Part shown: piece after piece, positions 1 to 7,737 of the stretch
How the letters are laid out: every line of letters begins with the position of its first letter
How positions within the stretch are numbered: the stretch's first letter is position 1
Virus record (IMG/VR): IMGVR_UViG_3300006810_000369
Span: 1-24,333 of that record
Source of the DNA: a virus
DNA length: 24,333 bases
Reading direction: 5' to 3' (one strand)
The notes under the pieces: generated by a model
Seen by the model: only the letters and a program-made list of their open reading frames with translations
Databases searched by the model: none
What the model was told of the DNA's origin: nothing
Program-made: the position numbers and the translations under genes

Positions 1-575
1 GCTTCAAAATTACAAGTAAAACTTCTAATAAATCCGACCAAGCCTTCATCAGTGGAACTATCAGGGAATTGATTTAATGGTAGTGGCACTAATTCATTTT
101 CAAGTAAATTAGCACCACCTCTCGAATGAAAAGTTAATGGAACTAAAACTCCCGTATCTCTATTATTTACATCTACTCCACTTCTAGTTTCATAGTCATT
201 ACCTACAAATGAAGGCATTAGAATAACTAATTCTGCAACTGCTTGATTTCTTGCAAGACTAGTAGAATCTACCGAAGAAGCAATCATTTGTGCGACTTCA
301 TGGGCTGTAAATGTTCTAGAAGTTGCTACACCGGCAATAGTTTTTTTAATAACTGTGTCGGTTATTGTTCCTCCTAAATTAATACTTTTAGTACCCAATG
401 CTAAATCCAACGCTACTCTTTCTGATTCACCTGTAATAAAAGTAGTAAAAGGTACAGGTAATGAAGGTATGTCTTTTGACACACTTATTCCTACGGTATT
501 CACCTTTAGCGGTATAGTATCTAAAGATAAGTCAGTACCGGAAAAGTTTTGTGTTTTAAGATATACATATGTCAC
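1..575 (-). CDS. Distal tail / baseplate-type protein, C-terminus cut by window edge
   Basis: An open frame runs from GTG at 575 to the left edge without a stop, giving about 191 residues that begin VTYVYLKTQNFSG. The GTG start is supported by GAGGTGAT immediately upstream. The ATG at 568 is in another frame and stops after about 15 codons. The tape-measure TGA stop overlaps the same ribosome binding site, so translation is probably coupled. The protein is rich in Thr, Ser and Val and has a stretch (SINLGGTITDTVIKK) of the kind seen in beta-rich tail proteins. I recognise no specific domain. Its position directly after the tape measure is where distal-tail or baseplate proteins usually lie, and that position is the only basis for the call. 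Confidence 0.6.
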   Translation of the reverse strand, partial: MTYVYLKTQNFSGTDLSLDTIPLKVNTVGISVSKDIPSLPVPFTTFITGESERVALDLALGTKSINLGGTITDTVIKKTIAGVATSRTFTAHEVAQMIASSVDSTSLARNQAVAELVILMPSFVGNDYETRSGVDVNNRDTGVLVPLTFHSRGGANLLENELVPLPLNQFPDSSTDEGLVGFIRSFTCNFE

Positions 576-584
576 TCTATCACC

Positions 585-2879
585 TCAAATTAAATTACCA
601 AATGGCATTTGCCGATTAAGTTTATTACCAATCATCTTTCCTAATTGTTGTGCTACTCTTCTCATTTCGGCATCGGAAGTGTCTTTAGCGTTAATAGTAA
701 TATTAAAAATGTTGGTGCTTCCACCCATCATTCTCTTAGATTGTGAATTAGAATAGATTTTAGAACCTGCATTTAATTGTAGTAATTCCGGCCCTTGTTC
801 TCCAACGAGAGACAATCCACCATGAGAAGTTCCTCCTTTGGCAAATCTTCCTTTAATTCCTAGTGTTCCGAATACTCCTTCATTTTCTAAAGAATCTCTA
901 AATTTGTTATACCTATCTCTTGTTTTCTTTGAAGGGCTTAAGAAGTCTCTTATCGAAGTAGCCAAAGTAATTAACTTTCCACCTGCGGCTTCTATTCCGG
1001 CCAAGAGTTTTTCTTTATTCATTTCTATACTTAATGATTGCCGGACTGCATCAAGCATTTCTCTAAAACCAAATATTATATCATCTTTAGTTTTTATCAA
1101 AAAGTTAATGGAATCATTATATATTGTTTCAGCATAATGTTGTAGTCCGTAAAAGAAATTATTTATGTAGTCTTCTACATTTTGGAATTTTTCATCAAAA
1201 TTATCATTTAACCAATAACCTACTGTAAATAAGGCCGCTAATACTGCAACACCAATTAGTATAGGTAATGCTGCGGCAGCAGCGAGAGATAGTGCTAAAC
1301 CAATTAAAAATTGTATTACTATCAAAGCAACTACAACAAGAGCAACCTTCATAAGAATATCAGTTACTCTTCTTCTAAATTCGGGGTCTTTATAGAACTT
1401 ATATGCGGCATCCATCAATAAATCAAATCCTGCAACCATCGCTAAGAATCCTGCTTCTAATAAAATCTTTCCGGTTTTAATAAGAACAGCAATTCCTTTA
1501 TCTACAAATTTTCCGGCATAATCTAATGCTTTTTCATAGTCTCCATTTAGGAAAGCAGAAACCATTTTCCAACCAACTTTAAGCCAATCGAACACCATAA
1601 TACCTAATACTTTAATGTCATCAATTACACCAAACTCTTCCAAAATCTCATAGTATCTTTTCAAGTAGATTAATATAACAAAGAATGCTGCTATTGCCAA
1701 CATTGACATAACTAAGTATTTAAATACCATAGACATGATAGGTTGAAGGCTCATTGTAAACTTTCGCATTTTTGCTCTAAACTTAATTGCACCAGTAGAA
1801 AAAGGATTGAAGGCAGTATAGATTAATTTAGTGGATTTAGTAACTAGTAGTAGCGGTGCTAAAAGCATCTTTGCGCTTTTTAAGTTATCAGTTACTCCTT
1901 TTGCATTTGCTCTTGCCGCATCTTTTCTTACTGCTCTACCTACTTTCAACTGGTCTTTCTTTTGAGAAAATCTTTCACTAAGACCGCCAGTAATTGAAGC
2001 CATTCTTTTACCAAAAAAACCTTTACCTTTTTCTTCGGCTTTTACTCTCGCTAGTTTTTTTGCTTCTTTTACTCTATTACTATCAAAAGCATACGCCATT
2101 TTTGCATTCTTTTTAAGTGCTAATCTTTCTTCATCTAAGAGTTTATTTCTTTCATGGAAAAATTTTATAGAACGCTGCATGGCTCTTTCTTCATCACCAG
2201 TTGCTAATAAAACCTTTTGATAAGCAGCCGTATTAGTTAATGCTTCTTTTGTTTCCTCACTAACTTCACTTGTTAATTTAGCAATATCAGCAAGTCTTTT
2301 ACTACGGTTTGCTATAATTTTATTATTGGCTTCTGTTTCTTTATTTAATTTTTTTATGAGTTTAGCATGCATTTTTGTAGAAATGGTACTTTTACCCGTA
2401 GCAGCATTTACTCTAAGTAAATCATCATTATATGAATTTGCCAATGTTAAATTTTTTAAATTTTGGGCTTCTGCTTTTTTCTTTTCTGCTGTCAATTGTG
2501 CTGTCAATTTCTTGTCTTCAACACCATACTTAATTAAATTTTTAGAATTAGCATATATAGATTTCATTTGTTTATCTACTTTATCATAGCCTTTTATTTT
2601 TTTTAATAACGCTGCGGATTCTTCCTCATGTGCCTTAGCATTTGCGTTTGAGCGATTTTCAAAACCAGCCAAAATAGAAAGATATGCTCTTATTTTGTTT
2701 TGTGTACTCCATAAAGGAGTACCTGAAACTAAACGACTAAATGTAGTCCAAGCCTTACCTGCGCCTTCTGTACTTGCAGCAGCAGAAGTAAGAGTTTTAG
2801 TTAATCCCTTAAACTCAATACCTGCTTTAATTGTTCCAGTCCTTAGAGTATCTAGGGAATCAATAACATCTTGAGCCAT
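585..2879 (-). CDS. Tail tape measure protein
   Basis: This 764-residue protein is the tape measure, which sets tail length and sits inside the tail tube. Residues about 80-330 are charged and helical. Three hydrophobic segments follow at about 384-406, 508-530 and 533-555, typical of tape measures that help pass DNA through the host membrane. The C-terminal part carries the common tape-measure signature GGLSLVGEQGPELLQL, followed by GSKIYS, at about residues 688-712. At the usual ratio of about 1.5 angstrom per residue, the tail would be about 115 nm. ATG at 2879 follows AGGAG, and the gene starts one base after the stop of the second tail chaperone frame. It ends in TGA inside the ribosome binding site of the next gene. 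A long siphovirus-like or myovirus-like tail is implied. Confidence 0.9.
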   Translation of the reverse strand: MAQDVIDSLDTLRTGTIKAGIEFKGLTKTLTSAAASTEGAGKAWTTFSRLVSGTPLWSTQNKIRAYLSILAGFENRSNANAKAHEEESAALLKKIKGYDKVDKQMKSIYANSKNLIKYGVEDKKLTAQLTAEKKKAEAQNLKNLTLANSYNDDLLRVNAATGKSTISTKMHAKLIKKLNKETEANNKIIANRSKRLADIAKLTSEVSEETKEALTNTAAYQKVLLATGDEERAMQRSIKFFHERNKLLDEERLALKKNAKMAYAFDSNRVKEAKKLARVKAEEKGKGFFGKRMASITGGLSERFSQKKDQLKVGRAVRKDAARANAKGVTDNLKSAKMLLAPLLLVTKSTKLIYTAFNPFSTGAIKFRAKMRKFTMSLQPIMSMVFKYLVMSMLAIAAFFVILIYLKRYYEILEEFGVIDDIKVLGIMVFDWLKVGWKMVSAFLNGDYEKALDYAGKFVDKGIAVLIKTGKILLEAGFLAMVAGFDLLMDAAYKFYKDPEFRRRVTDILMKVALVVVALIVIQFLIGLALSLAAAAALPILIGVAVLAALFTVGYWLNDNFDEKFQNVEDYINNFFYGLQHYAETIYNDSINFLIKTKDDIIFGFREMLDAVRQSLSIEMNKEKLLAGIEAAGGKLITLATSIRDFLSPSKKTRDRYNKFRDSLENEGVFGTLGIKGRFAKGGTSHGGLSLVGEQGPELLQLNAGSKIYSNSQSKRMMGGSTNIFNITINAKDTSDAEMRRVAQQLGKMIGNKLNRQMPFGNLI

Positions 2880-2880
2880 A

Positions 2881-3093
2881 CTATCTACTCCTACTTTTTC
2901 TCTCCATGTCTTTTTGCATTTTTTCCATTTCTTCGGATTTTAGCGTTTCAAAGGTCATATGAACTTGTAGTAAATCTTTAACTAGATATACTGGCATTTT
3001 GTATATTTCTAATGGGCTTATTGCTAATGCTTTAGATAAAGTATAAACAGTAATTAGAGACATTATATCAGGGGTAGTTTCTTTACCCTTCAT
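2881..3093 (-). CDS. Tail assembly chaperone, downstream frame (probably made by -1 frameshift)
   Basis: This 70-codon frame starts at ATG 3093, but there is no Shine-Dalgarno upstream of that ATG, unlike nearly every other gene here. Read in the -1 frame from the A AAA AAC site at 3117-3111, it is continuous with the preceding gene through R-R-I-R-D-C and then MKGKETTPD. The expected fusion is about 197 residues: 121 from the first frame, 6 linking and 70 from this frame. This is the G/GT arrangement known from lambda and many tailed phages, in which the short and frameshifted forms load onto the tape measure. Residues 1-50 are hydrophobic and helical, and the C-terminus is strongly charged (MEKMQKDMERKSRSR). 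The frame ends in TAG, one base before the tape-measure ATG. Confidence 0.8.
   Translation of the reverse strand: MKGKETTPDIMSLITVYTLSKALAISPLEIYKMPVYLVKDLLQVHMTFETLKSEEMEKMQKDMERKSRSR
3072..3088 (-). other. Possible stimulatory hairpin downstream of the frameshift site
   Basis: In the message, GGGTA (3088-3084) pairs perfectly with TACCC (3076-3072) across a seven-base loop. It begins about 22 bases after the slippery heptamer, farther than the usual 5-9 bases, so its role in frameshifting is uncertain. Confidence 0.3.
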
Positions 3094-3101
3094 GCAATCT
3101 C

Positions 3102-3473
3102 TTATTCTTCGTTTTTTTCTTCATCCTCCTGCATCATCGCCATTGGATTAGGCAGGATTTCTTTTAGTTGATTCCCGACATATGGGCTTATTCTAAGCAT
3201 ATCGAGAGTTGAAAGTGATGGTTCAGTCTTTTCAATAAAGTTTTCAATCATGTATCTATACATGGCTTGTAAGTCAATATCAAAAGACTGGGTTCTTTGG
3301 TCTATCTTCATTACTGAATTAAGTGCTTTCTCGGCTTCAAGCCAAGTCGGTTCTTTAATCCAGACTTTTAAATATTCATCTGATTCGGGAGACACTCTAA
3401 TAAAATGTTCCTTCGCTGCTACAAGTGCAAATAAAGCACTCTTATCTGTTACAATTTTCTTATTATTTAACAT
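3102..3473 (-). CDS. Tail assembly chaperone, upstream frame
   Basis: The frame is open from 3506, but the likely start is ATG at 3473 (MLNNKKIVTDK), which follows AAGGTGGATAAT; an upstream ATG has no ribosome binding site. The product is 123 residues. It lies between the major tail protein and the tape measure, where lambda G-type chaperones lie. The protein is acidic and helical, with the segment WIKEPTWLEAEKALNSVMKID at about 48-68 and an acidic end (MMQEDEEKNEE). Near the end sits an A AAA AAC slippery site that can fuse it to the following frame. The unshifted form would be the more abundant chaperone, and the fusion the rarer form that contacts the tape measure. The family assignment rests on position, size and the frameshift, since no catalytic motif is expected. 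Confidence 0.82.
   Translation of the reverse strand: MLNNKKIVTDKSALFALVAAKEHFIRVSPESDEYLKVWIKEPTWLEAEKALNSVMKIDQRTQSFDIDLQAMYRYMIENFIEKTEPSLSTLDMLRISPYVGNQLKEILPNPMAMMQEDEEKNEE
3111..3117 (-). promoter_or_regulatory. Programmed -1 frameshift site, A AAA AAC
   Basis: Read on the minus strand, the end of the first chaperone frame is GAG GAT GAA GAA AAA AAC GAA GAA TAA. The last base of GAA plus AAA AAC forms the canonical X XXY YYZ heptamer in the correct phase. A -1 slip leads through CGA AGA ATA AGA GAT TGC into the ATG of the next frame with no stop. The site lies four codons before the zero-frame stop, as expected for tail chaperones. Confidence 0.88.
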
Positions 3474-3528
3474 ATTATCCACCTTCAAAAACCAACAAAC
3501 AAACAAACGGTGTGTTGGTGGAATATGA

Positions 3529-3654
3529 TTACTCTAATTTAGAATCCTTTTTTGGAGTCTCCTTTGGAGTATCTTTCTTAACTGGCTTCTTTTTCTTAGA
3601 AGCCTTTTCTATTTTCGCTCTTTCAGCCAAATACTTATCTCGATAAGAAGCCAT
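3529..3654 (-). CDS. Small lysine-rich protein, 41 residues, unknown function
   Basis: ATG at 3654 follows GGGGTGATTTCAG, a strong ribosome binding site that overlaps the stop of the major tail gene. The product begins MASYRDKYLAERAKIEKASK and then becomes a Lys/Pro/Thr/Asp-rich tail (KKDTPKETPKKDSKLE), ending in TAA. It fills the only gap between the major tail protein and the first tail chaperone. The good ribosome binding site and tight packing argue for a real gene. I do not recognise the family. A charged disordered peptide at this place could be a tail-assembly accessory factor, but that is a guess from position only. Confidence 0.7.
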   Translation of the reverse strand: MASYRDKYLAERAKIEKASKKKKPVKKDTPKETPKKDSKLE

Positions 3655-3660
3655 CTGAAA

Positions 3661-5250
3661 TCACCCCTGTAATACCCAATGGGTAGTTGTAGTGCAATTG
3701 GTTAATGTTCTTGGCATAAGAGTTGCTTCTACCGTAACTGCACCCTTATCTTCGGGAACAGTCCATGTATTAGCACTTGTAAAGTAATCATCAAAAGCAA
3801 GTGTAAATGATTCTCCACTATCCTTAGTAAAGACTAAATCAATAGATTGGGAAGTATCATTATTTTCATCTTGGCTTAATAATTCAGTAAATAGTGTATC
3901 ATCTGTAACTAAAGCAGTAATAGCAATCTCATAGGTTCGCTGTGCAGGAATACCGTCTTTGATACTTTTATTACCAACACCTAAGAATCGCTTATCCTGT
4001 AAATTGTTGTTAATAGTTAAAGTAAAGTTTGTAATCTTTAAAAACTGTTGTCCATAAACACTCATTGTTCCATCCGAGAAAAAGAATGGTTCTAAATGAG
4101 TTGGTTCAGCAGTAAAATTAAATAGGCTAGAATTAGCACTTTGTCCACCTCTTGATTCATAGCCGGTGCTTGGACTCGCTAATGCTTGAGGAATTGGGGT
4201 AACTGCTCTAGTATTCAAATCTAAAGTCATTTTAATTTCTTCATTTTCATTAGCCGTCATTGTTAATGTATTAACTCTATTTCCTCTTGCTACACGAACA
4301 AAGTTAATATCTTCGGAAGCAGCATCATTATCAGATAAAAAGTTATTTGTTACATCTTTTGTTAATGAATATTCTAAAGCAAAAGATGGCAAATGTGCGC
4401 CATTTGTTTCTTCAAACTTATATGTAATATATTGTCCAGTTGCAGCAACCGGATAAGAAGCAGAATCGAAGTTTGTTTCCGGTGCAGATTCAACAAGTGG
4501 GTTGATAGGAGGAACAATATGAACAGAAGGTGTGCTACCATCACCAACAGGATTTACTCTATGAATGAATGGGCCTTCATCAATATGGGAAGTATTGCTT
4601 GTTCCGTGAAAATATAATTTATGTGCGGCTGTTCCGGTGTGGTAATTAGTTGGGTGTTCAGAATCCGAAGTGCCTCCACCAAAACTCAATTGAGTACATT
4701 TACCTAAAGCGTAATAAAGCCAAGTTACCTGATTACATACTAATGCAAGGTTTCCTCCCGAAGCAGTTTCAATGCCCTTATATTGATGAGTAAAGTTTCT
4801 TGTTCCTCCAAGAGAAAGATTTAATTGTTTCATTTCAACTTCAATGTTTGGGAAAGAAGCAGTTTCGACTAAACCTAACCAATTATCAGCATGTAGTCTT
4901 GTTTTTCCTGTTCCGTCGTCATCGGAATCGGGTGCAGGACAAGGTGCGCCATATGCTCGCAATACGAAAGAATCATCTGCAATAACCACAGCACTACCAG
5001 TAGCAGGTGTAATAGTGAAAGTATCATGGTCGTTTGTAGTAATAATGTGAGAAGAAGTATATACTCCGTTATCATACCAATCTAAAGAACAACCAACATA
5101 CATATCAGGCACTAATTGAAATTGTGCTAATGTTGATTGTAAAAATTGAATTGCTGTCGTGCTTGTAGTGGCGGGTTGAAAATAAAAGTCCACTTCTGGA
5201 ACTAAAGTCATTGATGCGCCGCTTCCTAAAAATATACTGTTATCTACCAT
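3661..5250 (-). CDS. Major tail (tube) protein, probable
   Basis: The 529-residue product is rich in Thr, Ser, Asn and aromatic residues with almost no Lys-rich or coiled-coil stretches, as expected of a beta-rich structural protein. It lies after the tail-completion candidate and before the tail chaperones and tape measure, the usual place of the tail tube gene. The length exceeds a minimal tube protein (about 150-250 residues), so it probably carries additional surface domains. Near the middle is a Gly/Ser/His-rich region (GGGTSDSEHPTNYHTG), and the C-terminal third contains LKITNFTLTINNNLQDKR, plausibly part of the tube fold. ATG at 5250 follows GGAAAGGAGAGGATAAC, one of the strongest ribosome binding sites here, consistent with high expression. 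The gene ends in TGA overlapping the next ribosome binding site. Confidence 0.65.
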   Translation of the reverse strand: MVDNSIFLGSGASMTLVPEVDFYFQPATTSTTAIQFLQSTLAQFQLVPDMYVGCSLDWYDNGVYTSSHIITTNDHDTFTITPATGSAVVIADDSFVLRAYGAPCPAPDSDDDGTGKTRLHADNWLGLVETASFPNIEVEMKQLNLSLGGTRNFTHQYKGIETASGGNLALVCNQVTWLYYALGKCTQLSFGGGTSDSEHPTNYHTGTAAHKLYFHGTSNTSHIDEGPFIHRVNPVGDGSTPSVHIVPPINPLVESAPETNFDSASYPVAATGQYITYKFEETNGAHLPSFALEYSLTKDVTNNFLSDNDAASEDINFVRVARGNRVNTLTMTANENEEIKMTLDLNTRAVTPIPQALASPSTGYESRGGQSANSSLFNFTAEPTHLEPFFFSDGTMSVYGQQFLKITNFTLTINNNLQDKRFLGVGNKSIKDGIPAQRTYEIAITALVTDDTLFTELLSQDENNDTSQSIDLVFTKDSGESFTLAFDDYFTSANTWTVPEDKGAVTVEATLMPRTLTNCTTTTHWVLQG

Positions 5251-5279
5251 GTTATCCTCTCCTTTCCTTTACAAACTTA

Positions 5280-5789
5280 CTAAGGGAGTGTTAATGCGAA
5301 TCTTTTTGCTTCTATTGTTAATTTATAGCCGAATAAACGCTTACTACGGTCATTACTTTCACTTCTTGAACCTACGAATAATTGGTTAAACTTTGACCCA
5401 TCACTCGCTGTATATCCGGTTCGGCTACGCTCAAGTGCATGACGGGCGACCAAGTATAAAGCCCTTAGCCTATCTCTCCCGAAATTGGCATCTGTTCCTG
5501 CTCTTTCATCGTGAATTGTCCGTATGTGCATAGTAAATGAGTATGTTTCATTTCTAACATCAAAATTAATAGTAGGATATTCAAGGTTTTGAGAGTCTTC
5601 AAAAAAGATAATGACATCTTTTGCAGTTAAATCGTAACGAACACCTTTATTCTTTTGTAAGGTTCTTACATCAACAAAGTTAGGAATAGCCACATGGTCG
5701 GCTGTAATCGTTCCTGCTTGCTGTAAAGTAGTAGCGGAAGAAGCCCAATTACTACTTACTAAATCTATAAGAAGGCTGACTTCATCCAT
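5280..5789 (-). CDS. Tail completion / tail terminator-type protein
   Basis: This 169-residue protein starts at ATG 5789 after GAGGTGGATGA and overlaps the previous gene by 25 bases. It ends in TAG, about 30 bases before the major tail gene. Its position between the connector genes and the major tail protein, and its size, fit tail-terminator or head-tail joining proteins. The sequence shows a helical N-terminus (SLLIDLVSSNW), a central beta-rich part (VIIFFEDSQN ... TYSFTMHIRTIHDERAG), an Arg-rich helix (RDRLRALYLVARHALERSR) and a final strand (YKLTIEAKRFALTLP). That alpha/beta layout is compatible with the tail-terminator fold. The family cannot be fixed by eye. Confidence 0.55.
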   Translation of the reverse strand: MDEVSLLIDLVSSNWASSATTLQQAGTITADHVAIPNFVDVRTLQKNKGVRYDLTAKDVIIFFEDSQNLEYPTINFDVRNETYSFTMHIRTIHDERAGTDANFGRDRLRALYLVARHALERSRTGYTASDGSKFNQLFVGSRSESNDRSKRLFGYKLTIEAKRFALTLP

Positions 5790-5989
5790 TCATCCACCTC
5801 GTTTTTAAGTGTTTTATTATATGCTTTAATGAAATTTTCTTCTGCATATTGCATTACTTCTTCATCACTTAAAGATATATCAATGCCTAAAATTTCAGAT
5901 AGTTCTTGAGTTGCTTTTTGTCTTTCTTGTTGGATTTTTAAATACTTTTTAAACTCGCTTATTTGAAGTAAGGCTAAGGTATTGTCCAT
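5765..5989 (-). CDS. Small helical protein in the head-tail connector region, unknown
   Basis: The 74-residue product starts at ATG 5989 after AAGGATGATAAT and ends in TAG inside the next gene, so the two are probably translationally coupled. It looks all-helical and charged (QISEFKKYLKIQQERQKATQ, then DEEVMQYAEENFIKAYNKTL). It lies among the neck genes, so a role in head-tail joining or as an assembly factor is possible. I do not recognise the family. Confidence 0.65.
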   Translation of the reverse strand: MDNTLALLQISEFKKYLKIQQERQKATQELSEILGIDISLSDEEVMQYAEENFIKAYNKTLKNEVDEWMKSAFL

Positions 5990-5993
5990 ATTA

Positions 5994-6596
5994 TCATCCT
6001 TGAGTAACTGGTTTATTTGGATTTTTTCGGGCTTCCTCTAATTGATATTCTCTTTTTTGTTCCGGTGTCATCATTCTCATCATTTCTTGTCTTGTTCTAT
6101 CAACTATTGCTTGATTTTTGCCCTGTCGTTTAATGTTTTTTGCTTCTTTTCTTCTTTGAAGTGTAGCCTTAACTCTATCACTAAGTTTTTTCTTTTGTTG
6201 GGCATTTGCCGGTTGTTGTGGTTTTTTGTAACCTTGTAGTGTTCGTCGTTGTGGTGGTGGTGGTGGTGGTGGTGTTTGTTGTTGTTGTTGAATATTAGCA
6301 GGTAATGGAGTTGATTGAGTAGTAGCAACATTATTTACACCTGCTGGTAATTTTGGAGGCTGTTGAGAAGGTAATTTCTTTTTAGGTGGTGGCGGTGGTG
6401 GTGGTGATTGTTCTGGTAGTGGTACTTGATTTGGTTTTTGTTTGGCAGCAGCAATAGCAGCATTTAATTTATCTTCAGTTAATTGTCCTGTTATCTTCAT
6501 GTGTGCATTTGGGTCAGCAGTTACTTTGTAAAGTTCCCTAATCAAACCTTCCATGTTTTTTACTCTTGTTTGTTTTATTAAATCAAACCAATCCAT
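5994..6596 (-). CDS. Poly-proline / glutamine-rich protein with short N-terminal helix
   Basis: The frame extends upstream to a TTG at 6611, but ATG at 6596 (MDWFDLIKQTR) is the likely start because AAGGTGAAT lies just before it. The product is 200 residues. Residues 1-55 form a helical domain. Residues 56-125 are low complexity, with seven prolines at 65-71, QQQQQ at 103-107 and seven more prolines at 109-115. Residues 126-200 are basic and helical (DRVKATLQRRKEAKNIKRQGK, then TRQEMMRMMTPEQKREY). This is a head domain, a flexible linker and a basic tail. Runs of proline stall ribosomes and in archaea need aIF5A. The gene lies between the connector and neck genes. The function is unknown; a scaffolding or DNA-contacting neck component is only a guess. 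Confidence 0.7.
   Translation of the reverse strand: MDWFDLIKQTRVKNMEGLIRELYKVTADPNAHMKITGQLTEDKLNAAIAAAKQKPNQVPLPEQSPPPPPPPKKKLPSQQPPKLPAGVNNVATTQSTPLPANIQQQQQTPPPPPPPQRRTLQGYKKPQQPANAQQKKKLSDRVKATLQRRKEAKNIKRQGKNQAIVDRTRQEMMRMMTPEQKREYQLEEARKNPNKPVTQG
6251..6274. repeat. Eight-unit GTG triplet repeat (encodes a proline run)
   Basis: Eight GTG units on the plus strand are followed directly by TTG units. On the coding (minus) strand they read as CAA repeats (Gln) and then CAC/ACC phases giving seven consecutive Pro codons, all of them CCA or CCC/CCT-type. Such tracts vary in length by slippage. Confidence 0.85.
6385..6405. repeat. Second seven-codon proline tract (GGT triplet repeat)
   Basis: Seven GGT/GGC units encode PPPPPPP on the minus strand in the same poly-proline protein. 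The single GGC interruption suggests an older tract than the pure GTG run at 6251-6274. Confidence 0.8.
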
Positions 6597-6607
6597 TTCA
6601 TTCACCT

Positions 6608-7726
6608 TCAATCAATTAAGAAAACCAAGTCGGCCTTGCCCTTGAGTATATCATCTGCTTCCTTCTTGAGTATATCATACTTTTCCTTCGTTGAAATATT
6701 ACTACCCGTTTCAGCGATTAGAATTGTTTGGTCGTCATGTCTAAGCAATTCTGCCGCTACTAACATTGTTGCGGCTTTGTGTATTGCAGACGGAACACGA
6801 TTACTACCTGCAATATAAGTACAAATGATTGAATTTTGTGTATGGTAAGGATAGTCTCTTAAAAAGAAAATACGCCCTTCATCCCCTATTGCCCAAAAAG
6901 AACCAAGTCTCTTCATATCCTGCATATCTGTGAACGCAACCGACTGGGTGCTTGAGGTTTCACCCGCCTTATCAGCAAGTGTGATAGTACAATATGAGCC
7001 ATCCTCGCCCGCTAAAAGGCTAGAAATGTTCACTTTGTTGCCATTATCGGGGTCTGTGCTAGCATAAAAGAAATCACTTATGTTTAACCCATTAGGTGAA
7101 GAAGTCAATACTTTGTCCCTTGTTGCACCTGTAAACTGTGCGGTCTTTGATGGGTATTCTTCATTGATTAAATGACATATTTCTTGAGCCGTTGTTTTAG
7201 AACCAAACCCATTATGGAAAGTATTGTGTGCTGATAATGAACCTTCAGCATGGTGATACAATACCCAAGAATCTCCACTATTAGGTAATTGTAATGTAAT
7301 ACTTCTTAAGTCTTTATATCCTGTTGTATCTAAAGTTAAACTGGCTTGAGCAGAAGCAAGTTCTTGATAACTATTTCCTTGCCAAACTTGTAATGAAATT
7401 ACCTTCTTTAATTTTAAAGTATCTAATTGAACAAAACCTACATATCCACCATAGTATGATTGCATAGGGTGTCTAATAAATTCAAAGTTATGAAATTCAT
7501 TTCTGTAAATAATTGGCCGATAAGAACGCTTTACCTTGTCATCAATAATACCTTCAATGTTCTTTATGATTGCGCCAATTTGCGCTTGAGTTGGATAAGT
7601 AGAAGTTGAAAATGCAGGTATTTGTAACATGTTTGAAACTGCATCTTTATCAGTATAATATCCACTACCTGTTGAATAATCAACATTGATTGCTGTATAG
7701 TCGCTTGGGGAGGATGCAATTGCCAT
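6608..7726 (-). CDS. Head-tail connector (adaptor-type) protein
   Basis: The product is 372 residues, from ATG 7726 after AAGGTGATTAAAA. The N-terminal segment around residues 40-70 (TQAQIGAIIKNIEGIIDDKVKRSYRP) resembles the opening helices of gp6/gp15-type head-tail adaptors, which dock under the portal ring. The C-terminal part (AIHKAATMLVAAELLRHDDQ, then KEKYDILKKEADDILKG) resembles the closing helices of the same fold. Between them lies a long beta-rich insertion of about 200 residues, making it about twice the size of minimal adaptors (100-200 residues). It follows the accessory block and precedes the neck genes. The assignment comes from this helix pattern and position. The insertion could decorate the neck. 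Confidence 0.6.
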   Translation of the reverse strand: MAIASSPSDYTAINVDYSTGSGYYTDKDAVSNMLQIPAFSTSTYPTQAQIGAIIKNIEGIIDDKVKRSYRPIIYRNEFHNFEFIRHPMQSYYGGYVGFVQLDTLKLKKVISLQVWQGNSYQELASAQASLTLDTTGYKDLRSITLQLPNSGDSWVLYHHAEGSLSAHNTFHNGFGSKTTAQEICHLINEEYPSKTAQFTGATRDKVLTSSPNGLNISDFFYASTDPDNGNKVNISSLLAGEDGSYCTITLADKAGETSSTQSVAFTDMQDMKRLGSFWAIGDEGRIFFLRDYPYHTQNSIICTYIAGSNRVPSAIHKAATMLVAAELLRHDDQTILIAETGSNISTKEKYDILKKEADDILKGKADLVFLID

Positions 7727-7737
7727 TTTTAATCACC

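Noticed and set aside
355-1137. Plus-strand frames over the distal tail and tape measure genes
   Set aside because: They are antisense to strongly supported genes and show hydrophobic shadow composition with no start signals.
6104-6331. A minus-strand frame with eight consecutive histidines
   Set aside because: It is an out-of-frame reading of the poly-proline triplet repeat; the proline frame has the ribosome binding site and the longer reading frame.
6241-6410. CRISPR-like or other direct repeat array
   Set aside because: The repetition is simple GTG/GTT/GGT triplets within a coding region, without spacers.
6597-6611. TTG at 6611 as the start of the poly-proline protein
   Set aside because: The ribosome binding site AAGGTGAAT lies between that TTG and the ATG at 6596, so it can serve only the ATG.
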